Shown here: one piece after another, positions 12,742 to 26,495 of the stretch
Position numbering within the stretch: position 1 is the first letter of the stretch
How the letters are laid out: each line of letters begins with the position of its first letter
Notes under the pieces: generated by a model
Told to the model about the DNA's origin: nothing
The model's input: the letters and a program-made list of their open reading frames with translations, nothing else
Databases searched by the model: none
Translations under genes and position numbers: made by a program
DNA from: Hyperoplus lanceolatus
Taxonomy: Eukaryota; Chordata; Actinopteri; Uranoscopiformes; Ammodytidae
Assembly (NCBI GenBank): GCA_026929865.2
Contig: CM049413.1
Location: 11,663,001 to 11,727,000 of the forward strand
Direction: 5' to 3'
Length of the DNA stretch: 64,000 bases

Positions 12742-15189
12742 TCTTAAGCCTGCATTCCTGTTGAGCTGCTTGCCAACTTGCCAGACGATTCATAGCTGTG
12801 GCTAACGGTTTATTTGCTGTCACTGGGCAGATTTCACTCCTCCATGCTCCTACATTGTTTGGGTGGTGCCATAGTCCCTGTGCGTCACTTCTCAAAGACA
12901 ATGCGTGGTGGAGAGTCACCTGAAAACCTTTGGCAACGGAGTCTAATCGTTTTTTGTGGGTTTTTTGTAGAGAAAGGTTTTTGTTCACTTATCAGAAATG
13001 TATTGTTGCGAGGCAGATTTGATCTTAATTTTTTTTTGTCAGATTTCTACCATTCAATCTTCTGCTCTGACTGCCTATTGTTGTTGACAAATGTTATGTT
13101 TTTAATGTACATTTTGGAGGACAGAATTATTTTCTTTTTTTCATGTCAGAAATTCTCAAAATCTTGACAAAAATCCTGTCCTTCAAAATGGACATTTGAT
13201 TCATTTTCAACAAAGAAACTATTAGTTGATGGATTAAAATTGTAAGCTTTTTCTCAAGAAACAAAGATCCTGAACATTTGTAGAAGTGTTATAGTGCTCT
13301 TATTGAAGAAGCCTCAACCCAGTTTTTGTACAAAAGCTAAATCTTATGCACTCAAAATAAGAGTTTAGTTATTTTTTGTAATAATGACTGGTATTATTAC
13401 AGTATTGTCTCAGCTTTTGTGAGGCAAGATTAACACATAATGATCACGCTGTGATAATCCATATACCCACTACCCAGAGTCATTATCGGATGTGATAACA
13501 ACACTTTAGATTAATGAAACAAACTGAATTACTGTTAAATAGAACTAATTTACTGCAGCTCAGCATGAGCTTCTTTTTGTGTATTCTGTCATTACACTAC
13601 CGACTCATTGCCATCTTGGTCATTTGCAACGGCATTATTTAGTTGCTCTTAGGCAAACATTTTATATTGTCAAAAACTTTGGCTCACTAGTACAATGTGT
13701 TAAGTGTTTTTTTCATTGTAAAAATATATTTCAAGTCATTGTAATGCACTGGTACTTCAACCTCTTTAGTTCCGGTTCATTAATATTTTGTGATATTATG
13801 TAAAATAAATACTTCAGCATGATTAATTTGTTTTGGCTCTCTCAAGAGGTCGAGCTTTAATCCCCACAAAGCCTCACCTGACCTGATACCAGCTTGGGTT
13901 CGGGTTTAAACACCTCCATGGCCACCGGTGGAGGGGCTTCCCACCAGACTCACCTTGGCACACAAAACAAACCCAGGCAGATTGGCAAAGAGCTGGCATT
14001 GGCACAACCATGCCGCATTCATGCGTGATCCGACTGCCAATGAGACGGTGAGAGATGTTTAAAAAAGGGGAGGAGCAGAATCAAGGGGATCAAGGGGGGA
14101 GACAGAGTTGGTATGAACAGAGAGATTGTCTGAGGAAAAGAAAAAAAAAGTTTTAAAAAGATTTTGAGGCCTGAAATGTCCAGTGATGAAGGACAAATAA
14201 GAGGCACGTAGGGAGACGGGAGGACGGCCAAAGAAAGAAAGTAAAGGGTAGGCGGAGGGTGGGCTTTTAGCATGGCAGAGGGCAGTGGAAAGAGGCGAGG
14301 TGAATGGGTTTGCATTTGGAAGCTGGCCAATAAAAAATGTATGTCTCTATTAAGCATATGGTGCTGCCGAACCCTTTGAAGTAAACACTAAGTTGTCTCA
14401 TATTTCATCTGATAATGGTTAACAGTTCAATCTTTAGCAATTACAAGTTGAGACTACAAATGGCTATTATCCCTCTAATGTAATTAAAACAGCCATTTAT
14501 CATCTTATGCACATTCACCTGAGCTATTCAGTACATATTAAAATGCAGTTATGTTCCTGGCAGGCAATACAGTGAGTTACTTTATAAGGAATCAGGCATA
14601 TGCCACTTTTGTTCCTGAACCCAGCTTTGTCAGTCATCCCCAAACGTCCAAGACTTCAAGGTTGTATTTTTGGTGCATTGACCAAGCTGAATAGGAGGCC
14701 TAGCAACTCAGCTGTGCAGCTGCTATCAAGTAATCAATGAGTCCTTGAGGCACATAGGAGGAGTGTCAAAACACAGCCATTGCCCGCTAACAACAGCCAA
14801 TTTGCTACTTTTGCAGGAGATCAACTCAGCTAGATGTCAAATATGTGGGTGAGCCCCATTATTTACAAAGTATGAGAGAGATTGACTGGAAAGTGCTGGT
14901 ACTCTAGTGTCATCGAATTACTTACACATTAGATCGTATTTGTTAGAATGACCTGGACTAATTTCTACATTATGTGAATGTACCTTATTAAACAGTGCAA
15001 ATAACCCTATCATTTTTTTCATGTGTCAAGATATTGAATGACATCAATAATGAGATTCTGAAGTAGGAGACTAATTATTCACATTGGTAAAACATTACAG
15101 GCACTCAATCTAGATGGAATACTAAATATATTTTTATTTCTAAAAATGCATAGTTTCAACTGAATTGAGTCACTCTATTGCACTCACTC

Positions 15190-16690
15190 ATCTTGTGCTC
15201 AGGGCCGCCATAATGGACGGGCCCCAGGGCCTACGAAGATCAGGGGCCTATCAAAAAACTTTTTTTTTTTTTTTTACTGGCTTCCTGATCTAAGAAGGCT
15301 CTAAAATAAAATAATGTAATTTAAAAAAATGATTGACTGGTTCATGATAAGCCCCTGATCTTCGTGGGGGGGGGGGGTAGAGAGATCAGGGGCCTATCAT
15401 GAGCCAATAAAGAAAAGAAAAAGAAATTACATTATGTTTGGCCTACGAAGATCAGGGGGCATCATTCACCAGTACATTTTTGTTATTTTTTAAATAACAT
15501 TGTTCGGGGCAACGAAGATCAGGGGCCTAAATTGAGCCATTAAAAACAAAACAAAGTCTTCAAAGAGAGAAGTAGCTTCTGGATAAGGAATTGTTAAAAA
15601 AAAAAATGGAAAGACTGGATTTTTTAAACCTGTTTTTTTTCTAATCTTTTTGGTAATTCTGTGTCTCCAAATTATTCCAGAAAATAGCTCTGAATTGCTC
15701 ACATATGACACAGTTTATTAAGTCTTTTTATTCTCAAAGTGCACCAGATTTATGTATTTTACTTTAAAAGGTTCACATTTTTCTTCCGGGGGGACATGCC
15801 CCCGGACCCCCCTTGAAGGTCCAGGATCCCCACCGCTGTCTCCTAAATTACCTTCAAAAGCACTGTAACCAACCATGTGTGTTTGGTTATTAAAAGTCAT
15901 TAGACCAAGAGGGGGGTTATGTACAAGTTTCCTTAAGTGATTTGTTATTTCATCAATAGAGATATTTTGGTGTAGATAAACATAACTTTTACGCATCTGT
16001 ATTGTAAAGGCCAGGACACACCGGCCCGATAATCGCCGTCGTAGAGTTTCGAAGGGACGGAGACACGAATCTGTTTGGTGTGTGCCGTGAAATCGGTCGT
16101 AGTTGATGTCGTCGGGCTTCTTTTGAGTTCAATCGGCGGCGGACAGTCTTTCAGTTTGAGCAATTTGATTTGTGGAGGGCTAGCGAATCAGTGAAGCCCG
16201 GAAGTGAGGCGGGTAGCACAAACAGCTAACAACAGTTAGCCATCGTTTTAATGTGTTTGTTTGTTTCGTTCAGCGAGTACTCACATGCATCAACCCTTGT
16301 TGACTGCTCGACACCATGCTCGACACTCTTTGCTAAAAATGGTGCTCTTTATGGTCCATACATATAAATACGTATTTCTATCTATGTTAATGGTCTAGAG
16401 AGCCGTCCCATCATTTCCGGCTTCCGTATTTTTTCGGGCCACAATACAGATTAGCGCCGCCTGCTGTTATGGAGACATTACGTCCCGCGCAAGCGCAGAG
16501 CGTACGGCAAGGCAACAGTCAGTTTGGTGTGTTCTTTGCACTTTTTCGGCCGCGACGGGAAGACTGGAGCTCCCTGAATCGGCAGTCACCATTTTCGGGT
16601 AGTCGGACTGGTGTGTCCTGGCCTTAAGACCGTCGCCTGAGGGGGCCTACGAAACCTCTCAGCCCCTAGGCCTAATGGCAGGTTGAGGCA
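15190..16690 (+). repeat. Interspersed repeat, copy 1 (CTACGAAGATCAGGGGCC family)
   Basis: Contains several copies of a unit close to CTACGAAGATCAGGGGCCTA (about 15228, 15383, 15439 and 15508, plus an inverted one at 15352). It then shares long similarity with 32195-32605: ATTCTGTGT..CAAATTATTCCA, GGTCC..TCTCCTAAATT, CCTCTCAGCCCC and GGCCTAATGGCAGGTTGAGG. Family not named; no protein is preserved. Interrupted by a MITE at 16008-16624. Confidence 0.65.
16008..16624. mobile_element. PIF/Harbinger-like MITE, 617 bp, TAA target duplication
   Basis: Terminal inverted repeats AGGCCAGGACACACC and its complement, flanked by TAA on each side (16005-16007, 16625-16627). The three-base TWA duplication fits PIF/Harbinger. 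No transposase frame. It interrupts the repeat at 15190-16690, and the other copy of that repeat has a single TAA at the corresponding point. Confidence 0.75.
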
Positions 16691-17239
16691 GGCCTGCTTG
16701 TGCTTATCAATGGCTGAAAAGAGGGGTGGTCATTTCTACAGGTCACACTTTCATTAACTGGCATCTCTGCAGCGCTAGTGAACTCTGCTGGGTGCTTCAC
16801 ATCTGTGACACTCCTTGTTAATATTAAGACCTGAGGGATGTGACGCATTGCTCACTAACGCTGCTATTCTCTTAGATAATCTATCCCCAGAAGGTCACTT
16901 CTGCCTTTTTTAAAGTTGATAAGATAGGTTTAAAGGAATATTTTTCCTCTTGTGTGAAAATCATAGTAAAGACAGACATGAAGGGTGAAAACATGCAAAA
17001 AGGGTTTAGCATTACAACTTGCATGCTTCACAGAAACCAGTGGTCTGTTTTACAAAAGGGATTTCCAAGCAAACCTTTCACAAATTATTGTATGCAATTT
17101 GCAGATACATTTACAACTCCAATACGCTTCTCACTTGCTCACGGATGGGTTACAGATCTGTTTATTTTTCATTTGTGCAAGGTGTCATAATTTCTATCAG
17201 ATACTCGAGCATCAAGTACATTTTTGTTCAAGTTTTGCT

Positions 17240-17340
17240 GCTTTTCTCCATCTAATATGAAATCAAAGAAATTATCTTTTAAGTGTTGGTCGGACAAAAC
17301 AACTGATTTATCGATAATAAGAACAAAGTGTTGCAGCCAT
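17240..17340 (-). repeat. Short relic of the same interspersed repeat
   Basis: The minus strand gives GGCTGCAACACTTTG, TTATTATCGATAAATCAG, then TTTTGTCCGACCAACAC. Deletions are evident compared with the usual family order. Confidence 0.4.
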
Positions 17341-20300
17341 AATATATAACTCAATCTCTGGAATATTTATGGTCAAAACATCTAGAGTTAATATACTTAC
17401 TTGGACAAAAAAAGGTGCCCCACAACACAGAGAAACTATACTTCAAACTGTGATAGCTAACATCAGCCTTCTTCAGACACAAGGCAGTACTTGAGTCTAA
17501 CTATTGGTTCAGTGAATTGAAAACAGGAGAGGAGTATTCGACTTCAACCTCAGAATGACAATGAAGTGCGCTCAGTAGTGCTGAATCGAGTCTTTGAGGA
17601 GAGGCAAGATTCCAACGGCTGTACTTGCAGAAGTAGGTCAGGCAGACGCCCACAGTAAGCAACTGCAGGTTAAGTGCGTGTCTTTGTATTCAGAGACAGT
17701 AAAGATCTGCCTTGGCCTCTGGTGGGGGGTGGGGGATGGGGTGGGGGGCTCTCTATGTACTGCGTCTACCCACAAGAGGGAGACAAGTCCACAAAAATAG
17801 TTAGTTAGCCAGTCCCAGCCTTTATTCCTTTGAATTCCAACAGAACCATATTACATTTTTCATTTGTAGACACAGACCAAGTCTTTCGTCTGATTCTTAT
17901 TGTTTTGTTTTATTGATTTATTGAGACAAATCCCACTCTTTTATTCATGATGATTCAATCTTACAAATTCTGACAGACAGAAATAAGTAAAAGGCAAGAA
18001 TACTCCAGGTGGAAGAAGAAGAGACTCCAGTGCTGACCCTGCTCCGGTGCTCTGCAGTGTGAGGTAGTTGGTTGTATGGTTTCGCATAATAAACAGCCTG
18101 GAGATAACTGTACAACCTTCTAGCTTTCCCTGCGGTGTCACCCAGACTCCAGACACATGCCATCAATCTTTATACCTCTTGGAGTGGTAAGTATGAAGGC
18201 TGACTTTCAAAAGGAGAGAAGACTTTCAATTTGATTGGCTTTATTTTTTTTTCAATCTTATTTTTTAACAATTTTACCAGTACAAATAGCTTTTAGAGAT
18301 GTATTTAAATTAGAAAAGTCAATGGTCCTCATTTAATTTAGGTGTAAAAGAGTATATTCTCTTTTATCATACATTTAAAAAAAAAACATTTCCTTAACTT
18401 TTACTTATTTTTAGGTTATTTAAAGGTTGTGGCGATGGACAAAAGAGACACGCTGGCAGTCACTACCAAGCAGATCATTATTCAATCTAAAATAATTAAA
18501 CATTTCTATTTTAACAAATTACATTTCAGGTCCATATTTATAATGACAAGAAAACAAGATACAAGTCAGTTTCTTCACTGACTTTAATCCAACACATCTG
18601 AAATACCAATCAGGTTTTGTAGTCTAGGTCGAGCTAATCCAGACATCAATATACCAACCTTGCTCTGCAGCGCTCTTTGATTTGTTGTTTGGTGCAGTCC
18701 TACGGGGTGTAGAGCCAACTATCAATAGCTGTTTGTTTTCCGTGCTTTCTTAGCATGCCATGCAATCCAGAACATCTCTTCAGACAGCATAATGCTGGAA
18801 TGTAATATACAGTAAAAATCAGGCAAAAATCAGGATTAATTATTTCTATAATTTTTATCATGATTCAGGGGCTTTTTTGTCTGTAGATCCACCCACCATG
18901 ATTTCAGCAGTTTGAAAATATAAAATGTAAACTGCATTATGTTACAGCCTTTTTATTTTAATCTTTCCTGTTAATTTACATATTACACAAATATGATGCA
19001 TTGTATGGCAAAGCGTTTCCTCAAAGTGTCTTGACACACAGATCTCCAAAGTTAACTATCACGCTTGCCTTTCCCTGTAGTTATGGTTGATAATGACAGC
19101 ATGCCCAGACATTAGTAACAGTGTGTCCTGTAGCAGGGGGTCGTATGTGAACTTGCTTACCGCCTCCGCCTCCTTTTCCTCCTTCTCCCTGCACCCCCAC
19201 CCACCCCCCTCTGTCCCCCAGTGTGTCTGGCTAGTGGCTCAGACACTCAGTATCCGCATTGCGTTGCAGTACTCCAGTGAGGAGGGGAGAAAAAAAAGAG
19301 CATATATCAGCAATCTCTGCCGAGCACTGCTCTTTTCTGTAGGCACACAAAGAAGCCGTCATGTTCTAACTCAAAAGGAAATACAACCGTCACAAAAGAG
19401 CCAACTTCCACTCGCTATTTTATTAAACCTGGCCGGTTCCTGCATTTGTCTTACATTTAATCAGGAATGTTATTTTTTCCCTTTCAACAGCTCTATTTTC
19501 TCATTAATTACAAGTAAATTTTTTCATTTCCCATTTTATCACTACAACCCAACATGACATTTTAAAATGTGTCTTCTTTATTGAAACCATTCTTTATTAC
19601 TATTCAAGCACAGAAAATGTAATTTGGGAAGTTTTCCTGTGAAAGTTGCAAAAGTTCAGCTATGTGATTCCACAATTTGTGAGGTCTTACTCACCAAAGG
19701 ATGGTAGATATTTCGGAGTTTGTGCAACAAAGGCAGCTGGATTGATAAGCGCTTACTTGTGCATGTAGCAGTCTGATGTGATAATGAAATATGGAAGAAG
19801 AGCAGCGGTGTTGTGGTCAGAATGGCTGGGAGGTTAATCCCCTTTGGGCTTGCTGTGGCTTTGATCGTCATGCTGTGTAAAATCCACACTGTCCGTCTGT
19901 AAGTTCCCCCCTGTTGTTCCCTCCCTTTCCCACACACACACACACACCCTCTCACACAAATGCATGTGTGCACAGCGGCGGCGCACAAGGACATGCACAA
20001 ACACACACCTCACACACATGCAACTACCTTGACTCTCTCCAGATGCCCGAACATAGCAGCACAAGTTCAAAACCACACAAACAAACATAGAGTAATAGAC
20101 ACCCATTTAGAGACACAGCATTGTGTGATTGTAGACCGCAAGATAGGCAAGACGGGACGTCATGCCTGGAAAAAATGTAAGGGGTTAGAGAGAGAGCGAA
20201 AGAAAGAGAGAGGGAGACGAGGAGGGAAAGATGAAAATGAGCGGAAGGGCTGAGACAGAGAATGGGGAGGAGGGGACAGAGTGATAGGTAGGAGAAGAAA

Positions 20301-20515
20301 GCGATAGCTCGAGATACTGCATGCTTGCATTAGTGTCTGACTGTGTATGTTTGTGTGTGTGTGCGTGCACGTGTTTGTGTGCGATGTATGTAGGTGACAC
20401 AGATTTATGAAAGGAGGAGGTCATAGATGGAGGCGCTGTTGGTGGTTGTTGGGGGTTGGGGGAAGTGGGGGTGTTGGTACAGCACCAGATAATGGAATCA
20501 ATGCAATCTGTATGT

Positions 20516-20520
<5 letters not shown>

Positions 20521-20572
<52 letters not shown>
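20521..20572. repeat. (TG)n microsatellite
   Basis: Uninterrupted TG run of 26 units within a region (19.9-21.1 kb) already rich in TG/CA and GA. Confidence 0.97.
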
Positions 20573-20574
<2 letters not shown>

Positions 20575-22130
20575 GTATATGTCTGTTTGTGTGCGCATGT
20601 GTGTTTGTTTAGTGTACCTGCCTCATAGACATTGCTTGCTCGGACTCTAATCGCCTGGAGAATTAGTGATGTGACTTGGCAGAGAGAAACAGGCACAAAA
20701 CAGAGCCAGGGACAGCGCCTGAGAGTAGGATAGAGGAAGAGGAGAGACAAAAAGAGGAGAGCCAGACACGGAGGGGTAGCGAGAGGGGAATAGCTTTCCT
20801 GTTCGCCGCTGCGTACAGCACTCACAAAAAAGAAAGGACTGGGAATATGGGGCAGGATAGGTTTTATCAAGCGTTATTTTTTTAGCCACTGGATTAATTG
20901 TTGTTTTTTCTCCCTCAAAAGGGAAAAACGGATCAATAACTCATCGAAAAGAGTGCGTTGTATCGTATGTTTGTGTGTGTTTGTGCGAGTGTGTGCGCGT
21001 ACCTGTTTTATGTACATGCACTTGTTGTCTATATGTGCATTAGTACAAATGTGTGTGTGTGTGTTTGTTTTAAGGCAACAGCAGGCAAAGGCAAATGGTG
21101 AGTTCAGATTGACTTTAAACAGGCCGGCTAACAAAAGGAGACAAGCAATTCGACTGACCACGTCCGCCCCGCCATCTTCCCTTCATTTGTCTCCAGCTTA
21201 ACGTTCATCCTTTTTGACAGAGGTTTTCTTTTTCTTTTTTACACAAGAATATTTCACTTCATCCTCCCTGTAGCTTCTGGTTCTCATCTGCCGGTCTTTG
21301 TCTCTGGTGCGTTTGAGAAGCAGCAGAGGAGCTCGTAAAAAACTGGGACAGAGGAAAAATATCTCAAAGCTCAGAGACAAAGAGGAAACAGAGAGAGGCA
21401 GTGTCATTTCTCACACCAGCAGAAAAAGGCTTCGAGTCGCACATCTGTCTACATGCGTGTGCACCTGGCCACATCTTTGTAAGTAAGGGGACATGTCTTG
21501 GATTTTTGGCGGACGATAAAGCTGTCAACTGCACAGGCTTTACATGTGATGCATATGGAGCTTTTCAGCTGTGCACCAGTTGTTTGGACCCGGGGCTCAT
21601 CTTCTTCATATGGCATCAGCAATGTCAGGCTTGTATGACATTTATTCTGTCTGGGGGGAGAGTAAATCAGTGTTACTCCCTCAAGGCTGAGCATCTTTGT
21701 CACGGGGGAGCGATTTCATAATCCTGTGCGATCACAGGGCCTGCTGTAGGAAATATAAGACGACAGCGTTGTCTGGGGCTCTGGGCACAGCTGTCTGTTG
21801 GAGGTTTCATGCATTTTCACAAGCAAAGAGTCGAGCACGCATTTGTATATGAACCGTATGACCGCAGTGTTGGAGCTTAACGCAAATACGCAAATTCAGA
21901 TTTTTACATGTATGTGTCTATGCTCTTTGTCTCTCTGTCTACCAGCAGGGGGCATTTTGTTTCCAACGTCTTTAGTGCACAGACCTGCACTGAAAAACAG
22001 GCGCTGGCTATGTCAGGAGGAAAGACAGGAAATTGGCCCTGAAAATGAAACAAACGAATAAATACCAGTATGAGAAATTATATTTGTATGGTTCCCAATG
22101 TACTCTAACTAAATCTTTGTCTTTCTGCAG

Positions 22131-22213
22131 GATGTGGTCCAATCCATTGTGTGCAGACATGCCAGAACGAAACATTTCATGTCGGACTGCATCGTCATCG
22201 TTAAAAAACAACG
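22131..22213 (+). other. Candidate orphan 83-bp exon
   Basis: Acceptor TTGTCTTTCTGCAG and donor ACG|GTAACC. One frame is open throughout (begins DVVQSIVCRHARTKHF). No family is recognised. It can join in phase after the 11192-11272 segment, but no start or stop exon is identified. Confidence 0.27.
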
Positions 22214-25200
22214 GTAACCATCCAACATGGCGTATGAACTGTCTCTTATTTTAGAGTCTATTTTTGTTATAACATATGAGGCTTTGTATCCATCATCAGT
22301 TACCATTGTAATTATATGAAGGTTTTAATGTCAATCGTGAATCGCACTGAGCATAAATAACTAAATAATGCATAGCTCATATACATGACAAAGATAGATA
22401 CCAGCGCAATCGCTAAATAAACCTGTATAATTATGTATGCATTCTTAACATACTTCACAGATATACAGTATCATTTAAGACATATTGGATTTTAACTGTG
22501 GCCGGGGCTGATTGAACAGTCGACAGCTGACCAGCAGTGTATTGGTGTGCTTCATTTTCCCTGAGACCCTTAACCTGTGATGATATGAAAGGTCACAGGT
22601 GAGGTCCTTGGGAACAAAGTGGCATGCAACTGCATCAGGAGGACGCAACATTTTCTGTCATTACAGAGATAGACAACAGGTTATGTTCCCTGTTTTAAAT
22701 AACAAATTGATCACAAACGGCAGAAATGTATCACAGATGTATCAAACGTTTTCAACTCCATTAACTCATCTGGAGAGAATTCCCCAGACTTTTCCAGACA
22801 TCATGGACAACGTGATTTTTCTGAAGGGGGCAGCACCTTTTGGCTGGCTTTGTGCTCAGAACACTCTCACAGTTCAATAACAAAAGACAGCCAAGGTTCA
22901 TGACCCCGATACATGATTCACGTGGGATCTGTTGACAGACACTGAACATTGCAACCTGTCTTCAAGAGACAGGGAACACTTTCAGTATAAATGATGATTA
23001 TCTTTTATTTGATGCTTATTGATATGTGAAAATCACAGCGACTGAAAATATTTGTTACTGTCAGACTTTGAAGAAAATATGACTTTAATAAAACCATAGG
23101 ATAAAACATTTTTCATACAAATATTCAGATTACTTATTCTGTACAACTAATAGTCAAAAAACTTAAAGTATGTTCAGTGACTACCATGTCATAAGAAAAT
23201 AAGAAAAAAAGCATCACGTGTGCCTTGATCTTTTTTGATTGAAAAATACAAAATATGTAAATAAAATTCAAGAAATGGTAGCAGCTTGTTGTGTCTTTTT
23301 ATCTTATACCTTGTAAATCCAATTCATACAGAAAATGATTTTCATCTGTTTTCCTTAATTGGCCTTACTGGTATTTTCTGCCACTGTACACAATATGTAG
23401 CCTATGTACAGTATGTGTATGTTTACTAGGCTTATATATTTAGGAAATATTTCTGCTCACCCAGTCAAGGAATTTAATGTGACATAAACATTACAGCTTA
23501 TTGACGAACATGTGATACCAGAGATCACACATAAAACTTTTTCTACTGTCACATTTTTATGACCTGAGCTAGATATTATTTTTGAGGTGAATAAATGAAA
23601 AAGTGTTGTGGTCTTCTCTCCCAGACGCTCGGCCTGGGTGGCTTAGTTTTCCCTGGCTCTCGGCCTGTCCATGTGTTTGTGCATCCCAGGACAGTTGACA
23701 TTGTGTAGGAGACAGACTGAGACGCATTAGTACCCAGCTCGCCCCTGCTGCTGAAAAACACATTAACTGGCTGCATTGGGAGCCCCGTCTGGTAACCATG
23801 GCAAAGCACACAGGGAGAGGGGAGGAGGAGGGGTAGGAGAGTTGAGACGGGGCAGCGGGTTCAGCAAGCAGTCTCTCAGGGGTTGTCTTTCTCAAAACGG
23901 TCCTTTCCTTTCCTCCGGCCACGTCAGTCATTTTCTCTCAGCCGCTCTGTCTCCCTCTTTTGAACTGACAGCGTCTCACTCTCTCTGTCCTCACACTAAT
24001 AAAAACACAATTTGCATATTTCTTTCTCCTCTCTTTCATTTTTCTTCTTCTTGTCCGTGCTGACCTCATCAATGTGCTCTTACCTCATACTCCACCCCCT
24101 TATCCAAATACACTGCAACTTAATCTGCATCTGATTTGCCCCTTTTTTTCCACACATGTTTTTTCTTCCATTGTCAATACTGTTCCCCTCAGTGGAGAGG
24201 CACAGGAAAGACGAGAGGAAACTAAAACAATGTGGAATAAACGTGGCTAAAACTGATACTGAAGGAGGGCAGATGAGCTAATGACTTCCAACAATCATAA
24301 CCCCAATATATAATATCATTTAGGACTTTGTATACTTGCGTTTTCTTGCATATAGATATATAGACAGACAGACAGACAAATAGAATCCATAGACAGTAGA
24401 TGAGCAATATGTATTTAAAAAACACTCTTAGGGCCTATATATATTTTTAATTACTTTAATTTCTCATCAAAGACATATTCAACTTAAAAGTTTGAATAAA
24501 TATGTTTTTTGGTCAGGTGTTGTGCTAAAGTACAATTGTACGGCACATTTACTTTGAGTATTTTTATGTTAGAAGACTTTTAAAGAGAATAACATACGGT
24601 TACTTAATCCCTGTTAATTGTTTTGCTTGTAAAACATCCAGTGAACTCATACAAATGCAAGCTCAGCTCCAACATTGAGTGCACCTATGACGACTGTGGC
24701 CTCAAAGTGCATCATATAAAATATATAAAGGTTATGATAAAGTTTGGTAATATCAGCCACCAAAAGCTACTGGTCAGTGGCCATAAACAAGACTCTGGTT
24801 ATTCGATCTTCCACAACAAGATTTCATAAGAAATTACTTTTTACTGAAAAGTTTAGCCCTTAAATCATAATTTAATTAGAAATAACCCATATGGACCTCT
24901 GTGTATTTACCAGAATTTGACTGGACAAATGTTAGGTTTTACACTATATTTATTTTAATGAGAATGTGTGTATAATTTTAAATCAACAGAACATCTTTAC
25001 TTTATATTATTTTTAGTACTTTTCTTCAAGTACAATTTAAAGTATATGACGTTTATTGGAGTGTTAAATCAATGTCTATTTGCACTTAACAAACAAGTCC
25101 GTAGGGGGCAGTGCTGAGCTACGTTAATGTTAAGTTAAACAATGTAATCAGTTCAATTGAGCTCTAATAATGATAAATAATGAGATGCATTTAAAAAAAA

Positions 25201-25811
25201 CTTCACATGAGTATATCCACTTTGTGATTTAATTTAGATAAGCGGTAGGGAATGAGTCCAAAACTAGCAAACTTTAACAATAACTTCACACTAAAAGCAA
25301 ATCAGTGTGAAGCCCTGAGGTGGCTGAAATACTTTTCTCACTGTTTGTTCATGCTCAGTTTTGTAACAATGTAAATATGTCTTTACAATATGATGTGATT
25401 TACAATAAGTTTTCGGAAAGGAACGGACAGTTCCACGTTAAAAGCTAAAAACATGTTTGGAAACCTGTAAACATTTTACTGCAAATAGTTCTGTTCTTGG
25501 AGCATTTTCCTTTTGTTGAGGGTGTCCCTTTTGATGTAGCCTACAACATGGCACATGCTATTTGCAGGGATCATTTGGAGAATTGTATCAAGTGGCTAAT
25601 CGGGAGAGATGCTCTCATTCCTGTGGTTGAGAGTGTGCATCCATGGGCCATGTATAAGACTTAGATATAAGGATTGCAAGCAATATTTGGTTGACTACTT
25701 TTTAACATGAGAATTGCATTGGTGTTTTCTCCTTTTTAGTTTTATATGAGAGGTGAAATAAGATTTCAGGGGGAATCAGCAGCAGCAGAAACAAAAGAAC
25801 AGTTGCAGGAC

Positions 25812-25812
<1 letters not shown>

Positions 25813-25906
<94 letters not shown>
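25813..25906. repeat. (GATA)n tetranucleotide microsatellite
   Basis: About 23 uninterrupted units of TAGA/GATA. Confidence 0.97.
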
Positions 25907-25908
<2 letters not shown>

Positions 25909-26204
25909 CTATGTATCAAGATGGATGGAAGAACAGACAGTCAGACGTTTATTATTACAGTTAATTCACGTTATTGGTATCTCTAGCCTACATCTATCTA
26001 TAACATAAGAATGAAAAACAGAAAAGGTAGCATACTAATTACCATATACAAAACATAAATAGTTTTCAAATTGTATTGAAACAAAATAGCATAATTGCAA
26101 ACAATTAACAAGGAATTTTCAAGAAACAAAAAAGGTTTAAATTAATAAAATTGTGTGGTGTGTTAAAAATATTGTGTCCGGAGAAAGCAGTGCGAAGAGA
26201 ATTG

Positions 26205-26495
26205 CAAACAATTGTGCCAAAGAAAATGTAAATACCATAGAGTAGATTGTGTAGCCAAATACTGCTCAAGGTGGGCTCATGGACGGGTGGGCTCTGTTAC
26301 ATGTGGGAGGCTGAATGCGGAACCGAAACTCTGCGCTGCAATTTCCCCCCGGAGCCTCCTAAACCTCGCGGACCCCCGGATGTGGTCGCAAATTTAAACC
26401 GCCATCGCAGCAACAACAAATACGCACTTCTGTCTGACGAGGGACTTTTTCTTTTGTGGAAAATAAATTAAAACTTCATAGGAGGTTTATTTCAG
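26205..26495 (+). other. Probable 5' non-coding exon of the AT-hook gene
   Basis: A strong donor (TTTCAG|GTGAGT) follows position 26495, and a matching acceptor (polypyrimidine stretch, then TTAACAG) ends at 27406, 42 bp upstream of the AT-hook ATG. The intron would be 911 bp. The segment is locally GC-richer than its surroundings around 26270-26400. The transcription start is not defined by any clear TATA box, so the left border is only a guess. Confidence 0.4.

Larger units (their letters stand above)
8405..15189. other. Gene-free stretch
   Basis: Besides the orphan exon at 11192, an AC microsatellite and one hAT end, I see only AT-rich non-coding DNA. Frames up to 144 codons lack family motifs. 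Confidence 0.5.
16691..26204. other. Gene-free stretch, microsatellite-rich in the middle
   Basis: 19.9-21.4 kb is dominated by CA/TG and GA-rich simple sequence. A G-run cluster lies at 17724-17748. No protein family is recognised in any frame, including the 156-codon frame at 19087. Confidence 0.5.

Noticed and set aside
19087-19557. A 156-codon plus-strand frame
   Set aside because: Ser/Pro-rich beginning then AT-rich translation; no homology features and no exon signals.
24623-24829. A 68-codon frame with several Cys and His residues
   Set aside because: No spacing that fits a zinc finger, no splice or promoter context; most likely chance.
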